A stretch of DNA of 64,000 nucleotides from TMP-86 sp044226865 (GTDB lineage Bacteria; Pseudomonadota; Gammaproteobacteria; Steroidobacterales; Steroidobacteraceae): positions 806,001 to 870,000 of the forward strand of contig JBGAGE010000001.1 in the NCBI GenBank assembly GCA_044226865.1. Direction: 5' to 3'. The position numbers and the translations under genes are program-made. This document shows positions 40,964 through 49,750 of this stretch, piece after piece. The notes beneath the pieces were generated by a model. It was given only the letters and a program-made list of their open reading frames with translations, searched no databases and was not told the DNA's origin. The number at the start of each line of letters is the position of its first letter. Within the stretch, counting starts at the first letter, position 1.

Positions 40964-41568
40964 ACCTGCCGGATGAGACCCGCGACCGTGTGCTGATGGC
41001 GGCCATGCAGTTGTTCGCGGGCAAGGGCTTCCAGTCCACGTCGATCGCCGACATCCTGCAGGCGGCCGGCGCGCATTCGGGCAGCCTGTATCACTTCTTT
41101 CCCACCAAGCAGCACCTGCTGCTGGCGGTGCTGGAGCGCTACCGCGACGGCATCGAGCCCATGCTGCTGGCGCCGGCCTGGCGCGCGACACCCGACGCAA
41201 TCGAGAAGGTGTTCGCGCTGCTGGCGGTCTATCGCGGCGCTTTGCTGGAAAGCGCCTGCACCTATGGCTGCCCGATCGGATCCCTGGCGCTCGAATTGCA
41301 CGAGCCCGATCCCCCGGTACGCGATCTGCTGGCGGTGAATTTCGATGGCTGGGTGCGGCATGTGCAGGGTTGCTTCGACGCGGCCCGCAAGCGCCTGCCG
41401 CGCGGCACGGACACCCGGCGCCTGGCGATCTTCGTGCTCACCACCATGGAGGGGGGCGTGATGCTGGCGCGCACGCATCGCAGCATCGAACCCTTTGACG
41501 CCGCGGTCGCGGCACTGCGGGATTATCTCAAACGACTTCAGTCCAAACCCAGGAGTGCTCGAAAATGA
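40948..41568 (+). CDS. TetR-family transcriptional regulator
   Basis: The 206-residue protein has an N-terminal TetR helix-turn-helix (about 10-56: RDRVLMAAMQLFAGKGFQSTSIADI, GSLYHFFPTKQHLLLAVLE; landmarks only) and a TetR_C ligand-binding half with CTYGCPIGSLALEL, as in LmrA/YxaF-type regulators. GTG 40948 is the only credible start; it places five codons inside the operator repeat. The stop overlaps the start of the SRPBCC gene by ATGA, so that protein is probably its target and may reflect the ligand. Autoregulation is likely from the operator position. Confidence 0.9.
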   Translation: MSNQVDLPDETRDRVLMAAMQLFAGKGFQSTSIADILQAAGAHSGSLYHFFPTKQHLLLAVLERYRDGIEPMLLAPAWRATPDAIEKVFALLAVYRGALLESACTYGCPIGSLALELHEPDPPVRDLLAVNFDGWVRHVQGCFDAARKRLPRGTDTRRLAIFVLTTMEGGVMLARTHRSIEPFDAAVAALRDYLKRLQSKPRSARK

Positions 41569-42215
41569 AACATCGGGGATTGCTTTTGATCGCCGCCGGC
41601 CTGATGGCAGGCGCCAGTCTTGCCGCCACACCCTTCAATCATTCGTGGCGGGAGTTTCCGCAGGTGAGCAACAGCGGCTTCACCGAGGCCAGCGGCGATC
41701 GCGCCATGCAGTTGTCCATCGAGGTACCCGCATCGGCGCGCGAGGTGTTCGCGGCCTTCACGACCAGCGAGGGATTCTCGAGCTGGGCGGTGCCGGTCGC
41801 CCACGTGGACTTTCGCATCGGCGGATACATCGAAGCCAGCTACGACCCGGCCGCGAAGCCGGGCGATCCGAACAATATCCGTAACCGGATCCTCGCCTAC
41901 GTGCCGGATCGCGTGCTCGTCATCAAGAATGAGCAGGCGCCCAAGGGTTTTGCCGATCCGGAGCTGTTCCAGCGCACCTCCACGGTGATCGAATTCTTGG
42001 CGCTGTCGCCGGGTTCCACGCGTGTCACTCTCACCAATGCTGGCTATGGCAAGGGCGAGGGATTTGATACGCTCTACCAGCATTTCGAATGGGGCAATGC
42101 ATACACCCTGGCCGAGCTGCGCTCGCGCTTCGAGAAGGGCCCGGTGGATTGGAAGGCGCGGGCTGCACAGCAGAAGGCCAAGGATGCGTCGAAGAAGGTG
42201 GAAGGAAAGCACTGA
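41565..42215 (+). CDS. Exported SRPBCC/AHSA1-type ligand-binding protein
   Basis: The protein has 216 residues, a signal peptide (about 1-24, LLLIAAGLMAGASLA) and an SRPBCC (START-like) fold of the AHSA1 type: IEVPASAREVFAAFTTSEGFSSWAV, GGYIEASYDP and the C-terminal helix with GEGFDTLYQHFEWGNAYTLAEL. These domains bind hydrophobic ligands or modify them; most AHSA1 proteins are cytoplasmic, so export is unusual. It is translated with the TetR gene. Its ligand is unknown. Confidence 0.8.
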   Translation: MKHRGLLLIAAGLMAGASLAATPFNHSWREFPQVSNSGFTEASGDRAMQLSIEVPASAREVFAAFTTSEGFSSWAVPVAHVDFRIGGYIEASYDPAAKPGDPNNIRNRILAYVPDRVLVIKNEQAPKGFADPELFQRTSTVIEFLALSPGSTRVTLTNAGYGKGEGFDTLYQHFEWGNAYTLAELRSRFEKGPVDWKARAAQQKAKDASKKVEGKH

Positions 42216-42265
42216 GAGTTCTCGATTGGCTAGTATGGGGAGTCTCAAGGAAACGGAGTTCGAAC

Positions 42266-43018
42266 GTGAAAAGAACGCCCCATAAAGTTCTACGGGCGCT
42301 GGTGGCGGCGTCTTGGGTGTGCCTGATAACGGTAGCCAATGCGTGGGCGGCGCCCGCGGCAATCAAGCGAATTGCGATCATTGCGGCTTTGGACCCACCG
42401 ACGTATACCCTCAAGAACGCTGCGCCGCCATTGGGTTACCCGATGCAATTCTGGGTGAACAAGGCGGACAGCAAGAAGAAGGCACGGCTACTCAACGAAC
42501 GGCTGCGGGCAAGTCCAATGGGTCTTGGCGCGGTGCTCACGCAAAACGTGATGGAGGCGCTGCGCGAGCGTGGTTACACGGTGGACGACCTGGAAGGGAT
42601 TTCGCGCACGACCGATGATCCGCCTGACGATGTAGACTATTCGCGCGTTCACGCCGACGCTGATGCTGTATTGCACATTTGGATTTCTGAGGTCGGAATT
42701 TATTCTTCCCCGATGTCGGCACTGTACCTGCCCCGCGTCAACGCCAGTGCGCGTCTTTTCATGCAAGGCCACGAGGATCTTCTGTATGAAGAAGACCTGT
42801 ATTACGGAGTTGATTCACGGGAGGGAAAATCCTGGGGTATCGCGCCAGATCCAAAGTTCTCCTTTCCCACGTTTGACGATGTGATGGGTAGGATCGATGA
42901 GGTGCGCGGGTCGTTCGACACCGGCGCGCAGCAGATCGGCAAGCGGATGGCGGAGCAGATCGACCAGAAGATCGGAGGATCGCTGCCCGCGTCACCGACA
43001 AGCGCACCTCGCAACTGA
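42266..43018 (+). CDS. Exported hypothetical protein
   Basis: I do not recognise this family. From GTG 42266, with AGGAAACGGAG upstream, the 250-residue product has a signal peptide (about 1-28, VLRALVAASWVCLITVANAWA). The mature part alternates beta and alpha segments: IKRIAIIAALDPP, LTQNVMEALRERGYTVDDLEG, DADAVLHIWISEVGIYSS. It ends with a Gln/Lys-rich helix. This pattern suggests a periplasmic lipoprotein-like assembly protein similar in outline to DUF799/GNA1162 proteins, but there is no lipobox Cys. Base composition is somewhat less GC-rich than its neighbours, a hint of later acquisition. It follows the SRPBCC gene by 50 bases. Confidence 0.6.
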   Translation: MKRTPHKVLRALVAASWVCLITVANAWAAPAAIKRIAIIAALDPPTYTLKNAAPPLGYPMQFWVNKADSKKKARLLNERLRASPMGLGAVLTQNVMEALRERGYTVDDLEGISRTTDDPPDDVDYSRVHADADAVLHIWISEVGIYSSPMSALYLPRVNASARLFMQGHEDLLYEEDLYYGVDSREGKSWGIAPDPKFSFPTFDDVMGRIDEVRGSFDTGAQQIGKRMAEQIDQKIGGSLPASPTSAPRN

Positions 43019-43135
43019 ATCCCGAACTTTTCGTTTTGCCTGCGGCTACCCTCAGCCTTAGACTGGTCGCCAATCGACACTGGCGCCTTGCTTGGCGCCA
43101 TGGGTTTGCTGTGCATCAACCGGAGAAATACGAGA

Positions 43136-44662
43136 ATGAATCAATCATCGGATAAGTTCGATCGCCGCGAGTTCATTCAGACCGCTGGCGCGGGCATGCT
43201 GTTGGTGGCGCTGCCCGGCGCGGCGGACGCATTTGCGGGCGGTGGCGCCGGCAAGGCTGCTGTGCTCGCTCAAGTGCCGAAGATGCACGAAGAGAACCTG
43301 AAGCGCCTGCAAGCCTGGATCGCGCTTCCCTCCATTGCCGCCGAGAATCGCAACTTTCCGGAAGGCCCGGAGTACATGGCTCAGCTCGCGCGCGATGCGG
43401 GCTTCAGTGGTGTGAAGCTCATCCCCACCGCGGGCAAGTCCGGTGTGTTCGGCTATCTCGATGCCGGCGCCAAGACCACGGTCGCGGTGTACTTCATGTA
43501 CGACGTGAAGCAGTACGTGGCCTCCGAATGGAGTTCGCCTCCGCTGGAGGCCAAGCTCGTGCAGAAGCCGGGACTCGGCGCCGTGTGCATGGGCCGTGGT
43601 GCGGTGAACCAGAAGGGTCCGCAAAATTCGTTCCTCGGCGCGTTGGCGGCCTTCAAGGCGGCCGGCAAGAAGCCACCGGTGAATCTCGTGCTGGTGGCGG
43701 AAGGCGAGGAGGAAATCGGCTCGCCCAATTTCGGTGACATCGTCACCAACCCTGAGGTCATGGCCAAGCTCAAGACCTGTATCGGCGTGCTGCTGCCCTC
43801 GGCCACGCAGGAAGAGGATGGCAGCATCCAGGTGGAACTGGGCGCCAAGGGCGTGATCGAGCTGGAACTGGTATCCAGCGGTGAGAAGTGGGGCCGCGGC
43901 CCGGGCAAGGATGTGCACTCGAGCCTGGAAGCGCAGCTGGATTCCCCGTCCTGGCATCTGGTGCAGGCCTTGAACACCCTGGTGGAAAAGGACGGCCACA
44001 CGCCTGCGGTGGAAGGCCTGTTCGAACATGCCAAGCCCTTGAGCGAAGCCCAGAAGCAAATGGTGCTGGCGTATGCCAAGACCGTGCCCGAGGATGTCAT
44101 CAAGAAGCAGTTGAGTGTGCAACGCTGGGTGCATGACCTGAGCTGGGAGGAATCGCTCCTGCGCCTGTACTCGCAGCCCACGATCAACATCGAGGGCCTG
44201 GTCGGTGGCTACACGGGGCCCGGTGGCAAGACCGTGTTGCCGCATCGCGCCACCGCGAAGATCGACATGCGCCTGGTGCCGGACATGACGGCCGCCGACA
44301 CGTTGGCCAAGTTGAAGGCGCACCTTGCCAAGCACGGCTTCGGCGACATCGAAGTCAACATGACCGGCGGCTACGATCCCACGCAGACAGATCCCGACAG
44401 CAAGTTCATGAAGTCGGTGCTCGCCACGTACAAGAAGCTGGGCATCGACCCGCAGGTCATGCCGCGCAGCCCGGGTTCCTGGCCCGGCTATCGTTTCACG
44501 AATCCTCCCTTGAGCCTGCCGGCAGGTTCGTTCGGCATGGGCCACGGAACGGGCGCGCATGCGCCGGATGAGTACTACCTGATCGACTCGGCCAAGCCCA
44601 GCCTGCAGGGCCTGGATGGCGCGGTGTCCTCATTCGTGGAGTTGCTGTACTCCATCGCGTGA
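43136..44662 (+). CDS. Tat-exported M20-family peptidase with substituted metal ligands
   Basis: This is a 508-residue protein. The start FDRREFIQTAGAGMLLVALPG is a twin-arginine signal. The M20 dipeptidase fold is clear (AEGEEEIGS with Glu191/192, VHSSLEAQLDSPSWHL in the lid domain, GTGAHAPDEYY with the late His), but two usual zinc ligands are changed. The HxD motif reads Met121-Tyr-Asp123 (VYFMYDVK) and the bridging Asp position reads Asn158 (GRGAVNQKG). The enzyme may use one metal or none, or have a new function. ATG 43136 was chosen for its GGAG site and because the Tat signal begins there. It is convergent with the next gene, 10 bases away. Confidence 0.82.
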   Translation: MNQSSDKFDRREFIQTAGAGMLLVALPGAADAFAGGGAGKAAVLAQVPKMHEENLKRLQAWIALPSIAAENRNFPEGPEYMAQLARDAGFSGVKLIPTAGKSGVFGYLDAGAKTTVAVYFMYDVKQYVASEWSSPPLEAKLVQKPGLGAVCMGRGAVNQKGPQNSFLGALAAFKAAGKKPPVNLVLVAEGEEEIGSPNFGDIVTNPEVMAKLKTCIGVLLPSATQEEDGSIQVELGAKGVIELELVSSGEKWGRGPGKDVHSSLEAQLDSPSWHLVQALNTLVEKDGHTPAVEGLFEHAKPLSEAQKQMVLAYAKTVPEDVIKKQLSVQRWVHDLSWEESLLRLYSQPTINIEGLVGGYTGPGGKTVLPHRATAKIDMRLVPDMTAADTLAKLKAHLAKHGFGDIEVNMTGGYDPTQTDPDSKFMKSVLATYKKLGIDPQVMPRSPGSWPGYRFTNPPLSLPAGSFGMGHGTGAHAPDEYYLIDSAKPSLQGLDGAVSSFVELLYSIA

Positions 44663-44672
44663 GCGGCGCCTC

Positions 44673-45848
44673 TTAATTCGTGGTGGGGCAGTTGAACGGC
44701 TTCACCGCCGTGCGCAGCTTGTCGAAGATGATCTTCTCGTAGTACTTCGGATCGAGGATGTTCCAGCCCGTGGTCACCGCCACGACCCCATCCTCGGGCA
44801 TCACGAACACGTACTGCCCGCCGAAGCCCATGCCGGCCCATGCCAGGCGTGCGCCCTCGTTATACGAGATGAGCCACCATTGATAGCCGTAGCGCAGGCG
44901 GTCGCCGGCATCCACGCGCGGCGTGACCGATTCTCGTACCCACTCTTCACTCAATAACCGCTGGCCCTGCCAACGGCCCAAGTTGCGGTACAACTCGCCG
45001 ATCTTCGCCAGGCCCACATCCGGCAGGAACAACCCGCCCTCGGTGTCGACCTCACCCAGCGGCGAGCGCTTCCAGTGGTACTCGTGGATGCCCAGCGGCT
45101 CGAACAGGTGGTTGCGCGCATAGTCCTCCAGGTCCTGGCCGGTCTCCTTCCGGAAGACGTGCGCCAGCAGTTCACTCACACCGCTCGAATAGGCGAAATG
45201 CGTGCCTGGCTCGTGCGCCATCGGCCGGTTGATCACGAAGCCGACCCAGTCGCGCGTCGCCTCCATCAGCGCCGCGGCGTTGTTCGGATCCGCGTACGGC
45301 AGGTCCTCGTTCCAGTCCAGGCCCGAGGTCATGGTCAACAGATGGCGCAGCGTCATGCGGCGCTTGCGGGCATCGACATGCTTGACGCGCGCGGGGTCAA
45401 ACCAATGCAGCACCGGCGTGTCGAGCGGTGACTTGAAGTCGCCGCGCAGGATGGCTGCGCCGATGGTGGCGGAGGTGATGGACTTCGTGACCGACTGCAT
45501 GGTGTGGGCGGTGCCGCCATGCCAAAAGGGGTGCCATTGCGGGTCGAAATAATTGTATGGCCCGGTGAGATGCGGATTCAGCGGTCCGACGACGCGGGAT
45601 TCCTTGGCGTAGAGCGTCGCGTAGTCGTGGGCGTAACGCCGTTCGTAGGCGAGCGAACCGCAGCGGAGCACGAGCAGGCTGTCGACCAACGGGATGGCGC
45701 CGCTGCTGAACTCGGCATCGAGCGCATCGAGGGCGGCAGGTTCGAGGCTCACCGACTCGGGTGTCACCCGCGGCAAGTCGTCGGTTGGCGTGGCTCCTGT
45801 GGCCGCTGCGAACAAGGACAGGGTGATGGCGATGATCGATTCCCGCAT
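44673..45848 (-). CDS. Exported serine hydrolase, beta-lactamase (class C/DD-peptidase) family
   Basis: The 391-residue protein has a signal peptide (about 1-19). The catalytic SxxK is Ser119-Val-Thr-Lys122 in MQSVTKSITS, and the second motif Y-x-S/N appears as FAYSSGVS. A late HxG/KTG-equivalent is not obvious, which is common in esterase-like members. Substrate could be a beta-lactam, peptide or ester; the family (PF00144) is broad. It lies 18 bases upstream-side of nothing in its own direction and is followed on the same strand by no partner, so its role cannot be inferred from context. Confidence 0.85.
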   Translation of the reverse strand: MRESIIAITLSLFAAATGATPTDDLPRVTPESVSLEPAALDALDAEFSSGAIPLVDSLLVLRCGSLAYERRYAHDYATLYAKESRVVGPLNPHLTGPYNYFDPQWHPFWHGGTAHTMQSVTKSITSATIGAAILRGDFKSPLDTPVLHWFDPARVKHVDARKRRMTLRHLLTMTSGLDWNEDLPYADPNNAAALMEATRDWVGFVINRPMAHEPGTHFAYSSGVSELLAHVFRKETGQDLEDYARNHLFEPLGIHEYHWKRSPLGEVDTEGGLFLPDVGLAKIGELYRNLGRWQGQRLLSEEWVRESVTPRVDAGDRLRYGYQWWLISYNEGARLAWAGMGFGGQYVFVMPEDGVVAVTTGWNILDPKYYEKIIFDKLRTAVKPFNCPTTN

Positions 45849-45866
45849 GTGATCCTCCGGCCGGCT

Positions 45867-46652
45867 TCAATGCATCTTATCGAGGTCGATCGGCGGCTTT
45901 CCAGGAATGTCCGGTGTCGACGTCGAATACAAGAACTCAGCGATGGCATCGCCCATGGACTTGCAGGCCGCTTTCTCCGTTGGTGAACCGAACGGGATCG
46001 GCGGCATCGGCAGGATCAGTAAAATGGGCATAGCCCAGCCGGACTTTCCGCCGACCGTTAGCTCGAGGGTTCCGGCACGCGCGCCTGCTGCGGTGCTGAA
46101 GACAGTGCCCCGCAAAGTCGAAACCCGGGTCGAACTCCGCGCGATGCCCCAAAATCCACCTGGCGCTATACCTCCGTCGACTTGCGTAGACCGGTTGGAG
46201 TCCACGGTCTTTGCCGACAACAGCACGACGTACGCGATGTTGGCACTCGTCAGCGCATCCTGCGTCCGCTGGCGGCTCAACAGATCGACCGCGCGATCGG
46301 GTGTAATGTTGGCGTAGTCGGGTTCGTCCTGGGCGAGAAAGCGTGTGTGTATTGCATCCCCCGGCAACACCTTCACACGGTGGGGTCGGTGTTGAAAGCC
46401 TCGCTCGAGGCAGCGCGCATAGTCGGCATTGATCTGCGCCGTGACCTGCCGCGCGGCACAATTGCCGTCGGTTCGCTCGCGGTGTTCGGCACAACGTTCA
46501 TGGTAGAGCACCATGGCTCCGACCGTCAGATCACGTGCAATACCGGTAGGATGCGATCGCTCGGATTTCACCTGCGGCGCCAACGCGCAACCCGACACGG
46601 CGGCCATCGAAGCAGCGATCGTCGCGACTTTCGAGCGATTCACGGCGCGCAT
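45867..46652 (-). CDS. Putative lipoprotein of unknown function
   Basis: The 261-residue product starts MRAVNRSKVATIAASMAAVSGC, a lipoprotein signal peptide with lipobox A-V-S-G-C, so it should be anchored in the membrane. The mature part has a central TPDRAVDLLSRQRTQDAL helix, IAYVVLLSAKTVDS and a Gly-rich beta stretch, and a second hydrophobic run near the C-terminus (AMPILLILPMPPIPFG). No family is recognised. Codon use is slightly less GC-rich than its neighbours. ATG 46652 was chosen for the signal peptide; the frame opens 28 codons upstream. It ends 18 bases before the serine hydrolase start region on the same strand. Confidence 0.65.
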   Translation of the reverse strand: MRAVNRSKVATIAASMAAVSGCALAPQVKSERSHPTGIARDLTVGAMVLYHERCAEHRERTDGNCAARQVTAQINADYARCLERGFQHRPHRVKVLPGDAIHTRFLAQDEPDYANITPDRAVDLLSRQRTQDALTSANIAYVVLLSAKTVDSNRSTQVDGGIAPGGFWGIARSSTRVSTLRGTVFSTAAGARAGTLELTVGGKSGWAMPILLILPMPPIPFGSPTEKAACKSMGDAIAEFLYSTSTPDIPGKPPIDLDKMH

Positions 46653-46680
46653 ATGACGGGAGTGTACTCCGTGCCAGTTG

Positions 46681-49600
46681 TCAGCGGAAATCCCGCGACC
46701 GGCTCTCCAGCCGCCCGAGCCAACCGGTGTAATCACGCACCTGGTGCGCGATCACGTGCACCACGCCCAGCTCATGCTGCAACTCGCCCTGCACCACGAT
46801 CATGGAGGAGGCGAACACGGCCTGGCGCTGCTCGGCTTGCACGCGTGGCCAGACGATGAGATTGCTCACGCCGGTTTCATCTTCCAATGACATGAACACC
46901 ACGCCCGAGGCGGTCTCGGGCCGCTGGCGGTGGGTGATGATGCCGGCCACGCGCACCTTGCGGCCCGTGGTGAGTTGCGTGAGCTCGGCCGAGCGCGTCA
47001 CGCGCAGCTTGTCGAGCTTGTGCCGCAGCAGGGCGAGCGGATGGCGCTTCAGGGTCAGGCCGACGCTGCGGTAATCGGCGACGATGTCATCGCCCTCGGT
47101 GGGCTCGGGCAAGGCGAGCCGCGCCTCGCGGCGGGAGGCGCCGGCCAGTGCGCCTGGCAATTGCTCCACGCCGATGGCGCTCCACTGCGCGGCATGGCGG
47201 TGGCCGGCGAGGCCGCGCAGCGCATCGGCCTGGGCGAGCGCCTGCATGGCGCGGCGGTTGAGCCCGCCACGGTGCGCAAGATCCTCGATGTCCGCGAAGG
47301 CGGCAGCGGTGCGCGCCTTGAGCAGCGTGCGCGCCTGTTCTTCCGCCAGGCCCGCCACCATGCGCAATCCCAGCCGCACGTCCGGCCGGCCCTGCTCGTT
47401 GCGCTCCAGCGTGCAATCCCAATCGCTTACCTGCACGTCCACCGGGCGGAACACCACCTGGTTGCGGCGTGCATCGTTGACCAATTGCGCCGGCGCATAA
47501 AAGCCCATGGGCCAGCTGTTGAGCAGTCCTGCGACGAAGGCCGGATGCTCATGACAGCGCAGCCACGAGGAGGCATAGGCGAGCAGGGCGAAGGAGGCGG
47601 CGTGCGATTCGGGAAATCCATAGCTGCCGAAGCCGAGGATCTGGTTGTAGATCTGCTCGGCGAATTCTGATGTATAGCCGCGCTCGCGCATGCCGGCGAG
47701 CAATTGATCGCGGAACTGCGTCAAGCCCCCACGCCGCTGCCAGGCCGCCATCGAGCGGCGCACCTTGTCGGCTTCGCCGGCGGAGAAACCCGCCGCCACC
47801 ATGGCGATCTCCATCACCTGTTCCTGGAACAAGGGCACGCCGCAGGTGCGCTTCAACACGCGCTCGAGTTCGGGGCTGGGGTAGCTCACCTGCTCGAGGC
47901 CCTGCCGCCGCCGCAGGAAGGGATGCACCATGCCGCCCTGGATGGGGCCGGGGCGGATGATGGCCACCTGGATGACGATGTCGTAGTAGGTGCGGGGCTT
48001 CAGGCGCGGCAGCATGCTCATCTGCGCGCGCGATTCCACCTGGAACACGCCGGTGGATTCGCCGCGGCAGAGCATGTCGTAGGTGGCCGGATCCTCGGCC
48101 GGGATGTCGGTGAGCTCGAATTCGCGGCCATCGAAGCGCGATTTCAATTCCAGTGCGCGGCGGATGGCCGAGAGCATGCCGAGCGCGAGGCAGTCCACCT
48201 TCAACAAGCCCAACGATTCCAGATCTTCCTTATCCCATTGGATGATGGTGCGGTCGGGCATGGCGGCGTTCTCCACCGGCACCAGCGTGGACAGCGGATG
48301 CTGCGAGATGACGAAGCCGCCCACGTGTTGCGACAGGTGCCGCGGGAAGCCGACGATCTGCGCCACCAGCGCCACCAGCAGCTTGGCCACGGAGGACTCG
48401 GGATCGAAGCCGAGCTTCACGAGCTGCGCGGGGATCTCGGCGCTGCCATCGAACCACTGCAAGGATTTGGACAGCGCATCCACCACGTCCATGGGCAGGC
48501 CCAGCGCCTTGCCCACATCGCGGATGGCGCTGCGCCGGCGGTAGGTGATGACGGTGGCGGCGAGCGCGGCGCGATGCCGGCCGTATTTGTCATAGATGTA
48601 CTGGATGACTTCCTCGCGCCGCTGGTGCTCGAAATCGATGTCGATGTCCGGCGGCTCGCGCCGTTCCTTGGAAATGAAGCGCTCGAACAGCATGGCCACG
48701 CGCGCCGGGTCCACGGCCGTCACGCCCAGCGCATAGCACACGGCCGAGTTGGCAGCGCTGCCGCGGCCCTGGCAGAGGATGCCGATGGAACGCGCATAGC
48801 GCGCGATATCTTCCACGGTGAGGAAGTAATGCTCGAACTTGAGCTCCTTGATGAGCACCAGCTCGCGTTCGATCTGCGTGCGCACGGCATCGGGCACGCC
48901 GGCCGGCCAGCGGCGCCGTATGCCTTCCTCGGTGAGGCGGCGCAGGTGCTGGCTGGGGGAAAGGCCCGCGGGCACCAGCTCTTCCGGGTATTCGTAATGC
49001 AGGGTCTTCAAGGAAAATTGGCAGGCCTGCGCGATGTCCACGCTCGCCTGCAGCAGTTCGGGCGGATACAGCTTGCGCAGCGTGACCAGCGGCCGCAGGT
49101 GCCGCTCGCCATTGGCGAAGCCCTGGCGGCCGATCTTCTCCACCGTGGTCTTCAGGCGGATGGCGGTGATGACATCGTGCAGTGGCCGGCGGTTGCGAAT
49201 GTGGTAATGCGCATCGCCCACCGCCACCAGCGGCAACTGCCATTGCACGCCTTGCGCCTTGAGCCATTGCAGCCGCTGCTCGCTGTCCTGCGCCAGTGCG
49301 TGGTTGAAGGCCAGATGCTTGGAGCGCAGTGTGAGCCCCGCGAACCACTGCGCTTGGCGTTCTTCCAATACTTCGCCCGGCACCCACAAGCCGATGAGCT
49401 CGCCGAGCGAGTGGGTGAAATCCTCGCGCGTCAGTGTGTAGCGGCCCTTCTCCGAGGCGCGGCGCGCGCGCGTGATGAGCTCGCACAGTTGCGAGTACGC
49501 TGCCTGCGTGGGCGCGAGCAGCGCCACGCGGTCGCCTTCGCCGAAGCGGAACTGGCTGCCGATGATGAGCGGGATGTCCACTTCCAAGGCCGCCTCGTGC

Positions 49601-49749
49601 GCGCGCACGATGCCCGCGAGGCTGCACTCATCGGTGATGGCGATGGCGGCATAGCCCAGCTCCTTGGCACGCTTGACCATCTCCAGCGCATGCGAGGCGC
49701 CGCGCTGGAAGCTGAAATTACTGCAGGCGAGGAGCTCGGCGTAGGCCAT
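46681..49749 (-). CDS. dnaE2: Error-prone DNA polymerase DnaE2
   Basis: This is a 1022-residue C-family polymerase of the short DnaE2 type. It has an N-terminal PHP domain (YAELLACSNFSFQRGASHALEMV), the polymerase core with RGSAANSAVCYALGVT and PPDIDIDFEHQRREE (active-site Asp cluster), and a C-terminal OB domain (VRVAGIITHRQRPETASG). It carries out translesion synthesis after DNA damage with ImuA and ImuB. It starts one base after the imuB stop, so both are under the LexA-type promoter at 51161-51197. The frame stays open far upstream, but that part is a shadow of imuB. Confidence 0.96.
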   Translation of the reverse strand: MAYAELLACSNFSFQRGASHALEMVKRAKELGYAAIAITDECSLAGIVRAHEAALEVDIPLIIGSQFRFGEGDRVALLAPTQAAYSQLCELITRARRASEKGRYTLTREDFTHSLGELIGLWVPGEVLEERQAQWFAGLTLRSKHLAFNHALAQDSEQRLQWLKAQGVQWQLPLVAVGDAHYHIRNRRPLHDVITAIRLKTTVEKIGRQGFANGERHLRPLVTLRKLYPPELLQASVDIAQACQFSLKTLHYEYPEELVPAGLSPSQHLRRLTEEGIRRRWPAGVPDAVRTQIERELVLIKELKFEHYFLTVEDIARYARSIGILCQGRGSAANSAVCYALGVTAVDPARVAMLFERFISKERREPPDIDIDFEHQRREEVIQYIYDKYGRHRAALAATVITYRRRSAIRDVGKALGLPMDVVDALSKSLQWFDGSAEIPAQLVKLGFDPESSVAKLLVALVAQIVGFPRHLSQHVGGFVISQHPLSTLVPVENAAMPDRTIIQWDKEDLESLGLLKVDCLALGMLSAIRRALELKSRFDGREFELTDIPAEDPATYDMLCRGESTGVFQVESRAQMSMLPRLKPRTYYDIVIQVAIIRPGPIQGGMVHPFLRRRQGLEQVSYPSPELERVLKRTCGVPLFQEQVMEIAMVAAGFSAGEADKVRRSMAAWQRRGGLTQFRDQLLAGMRERGYTSEFAEQIYNQILGFGSYGFPESHAASFALLAYASSWLRCHEHPAFVAGLLNSWPMGFYAPAQLVNDARRNQVVFRPVDVQVSDWDCTLERNEQGRPDVRLGLRMVAGLAEEQARTLLKARTAAAFADIEDLAHRGGLNRRAMQALAQADALRGLAGHRHAAQWSAIGVEQLPGALAGASRREARLALPEPTEGDDIVADYRSVGLTLKRHPLALLRHKLDKLRVTRSAELTQLTTGRKVRVAGIITHRQRPETASGVVFMSLEDETGVSNLIVWPRVQAEQRQAVFASSMIVVQGELQHELGVVHVIAHQVRDYTGWLGRLESRSRDFR

Positions 49750-49750
49750 C

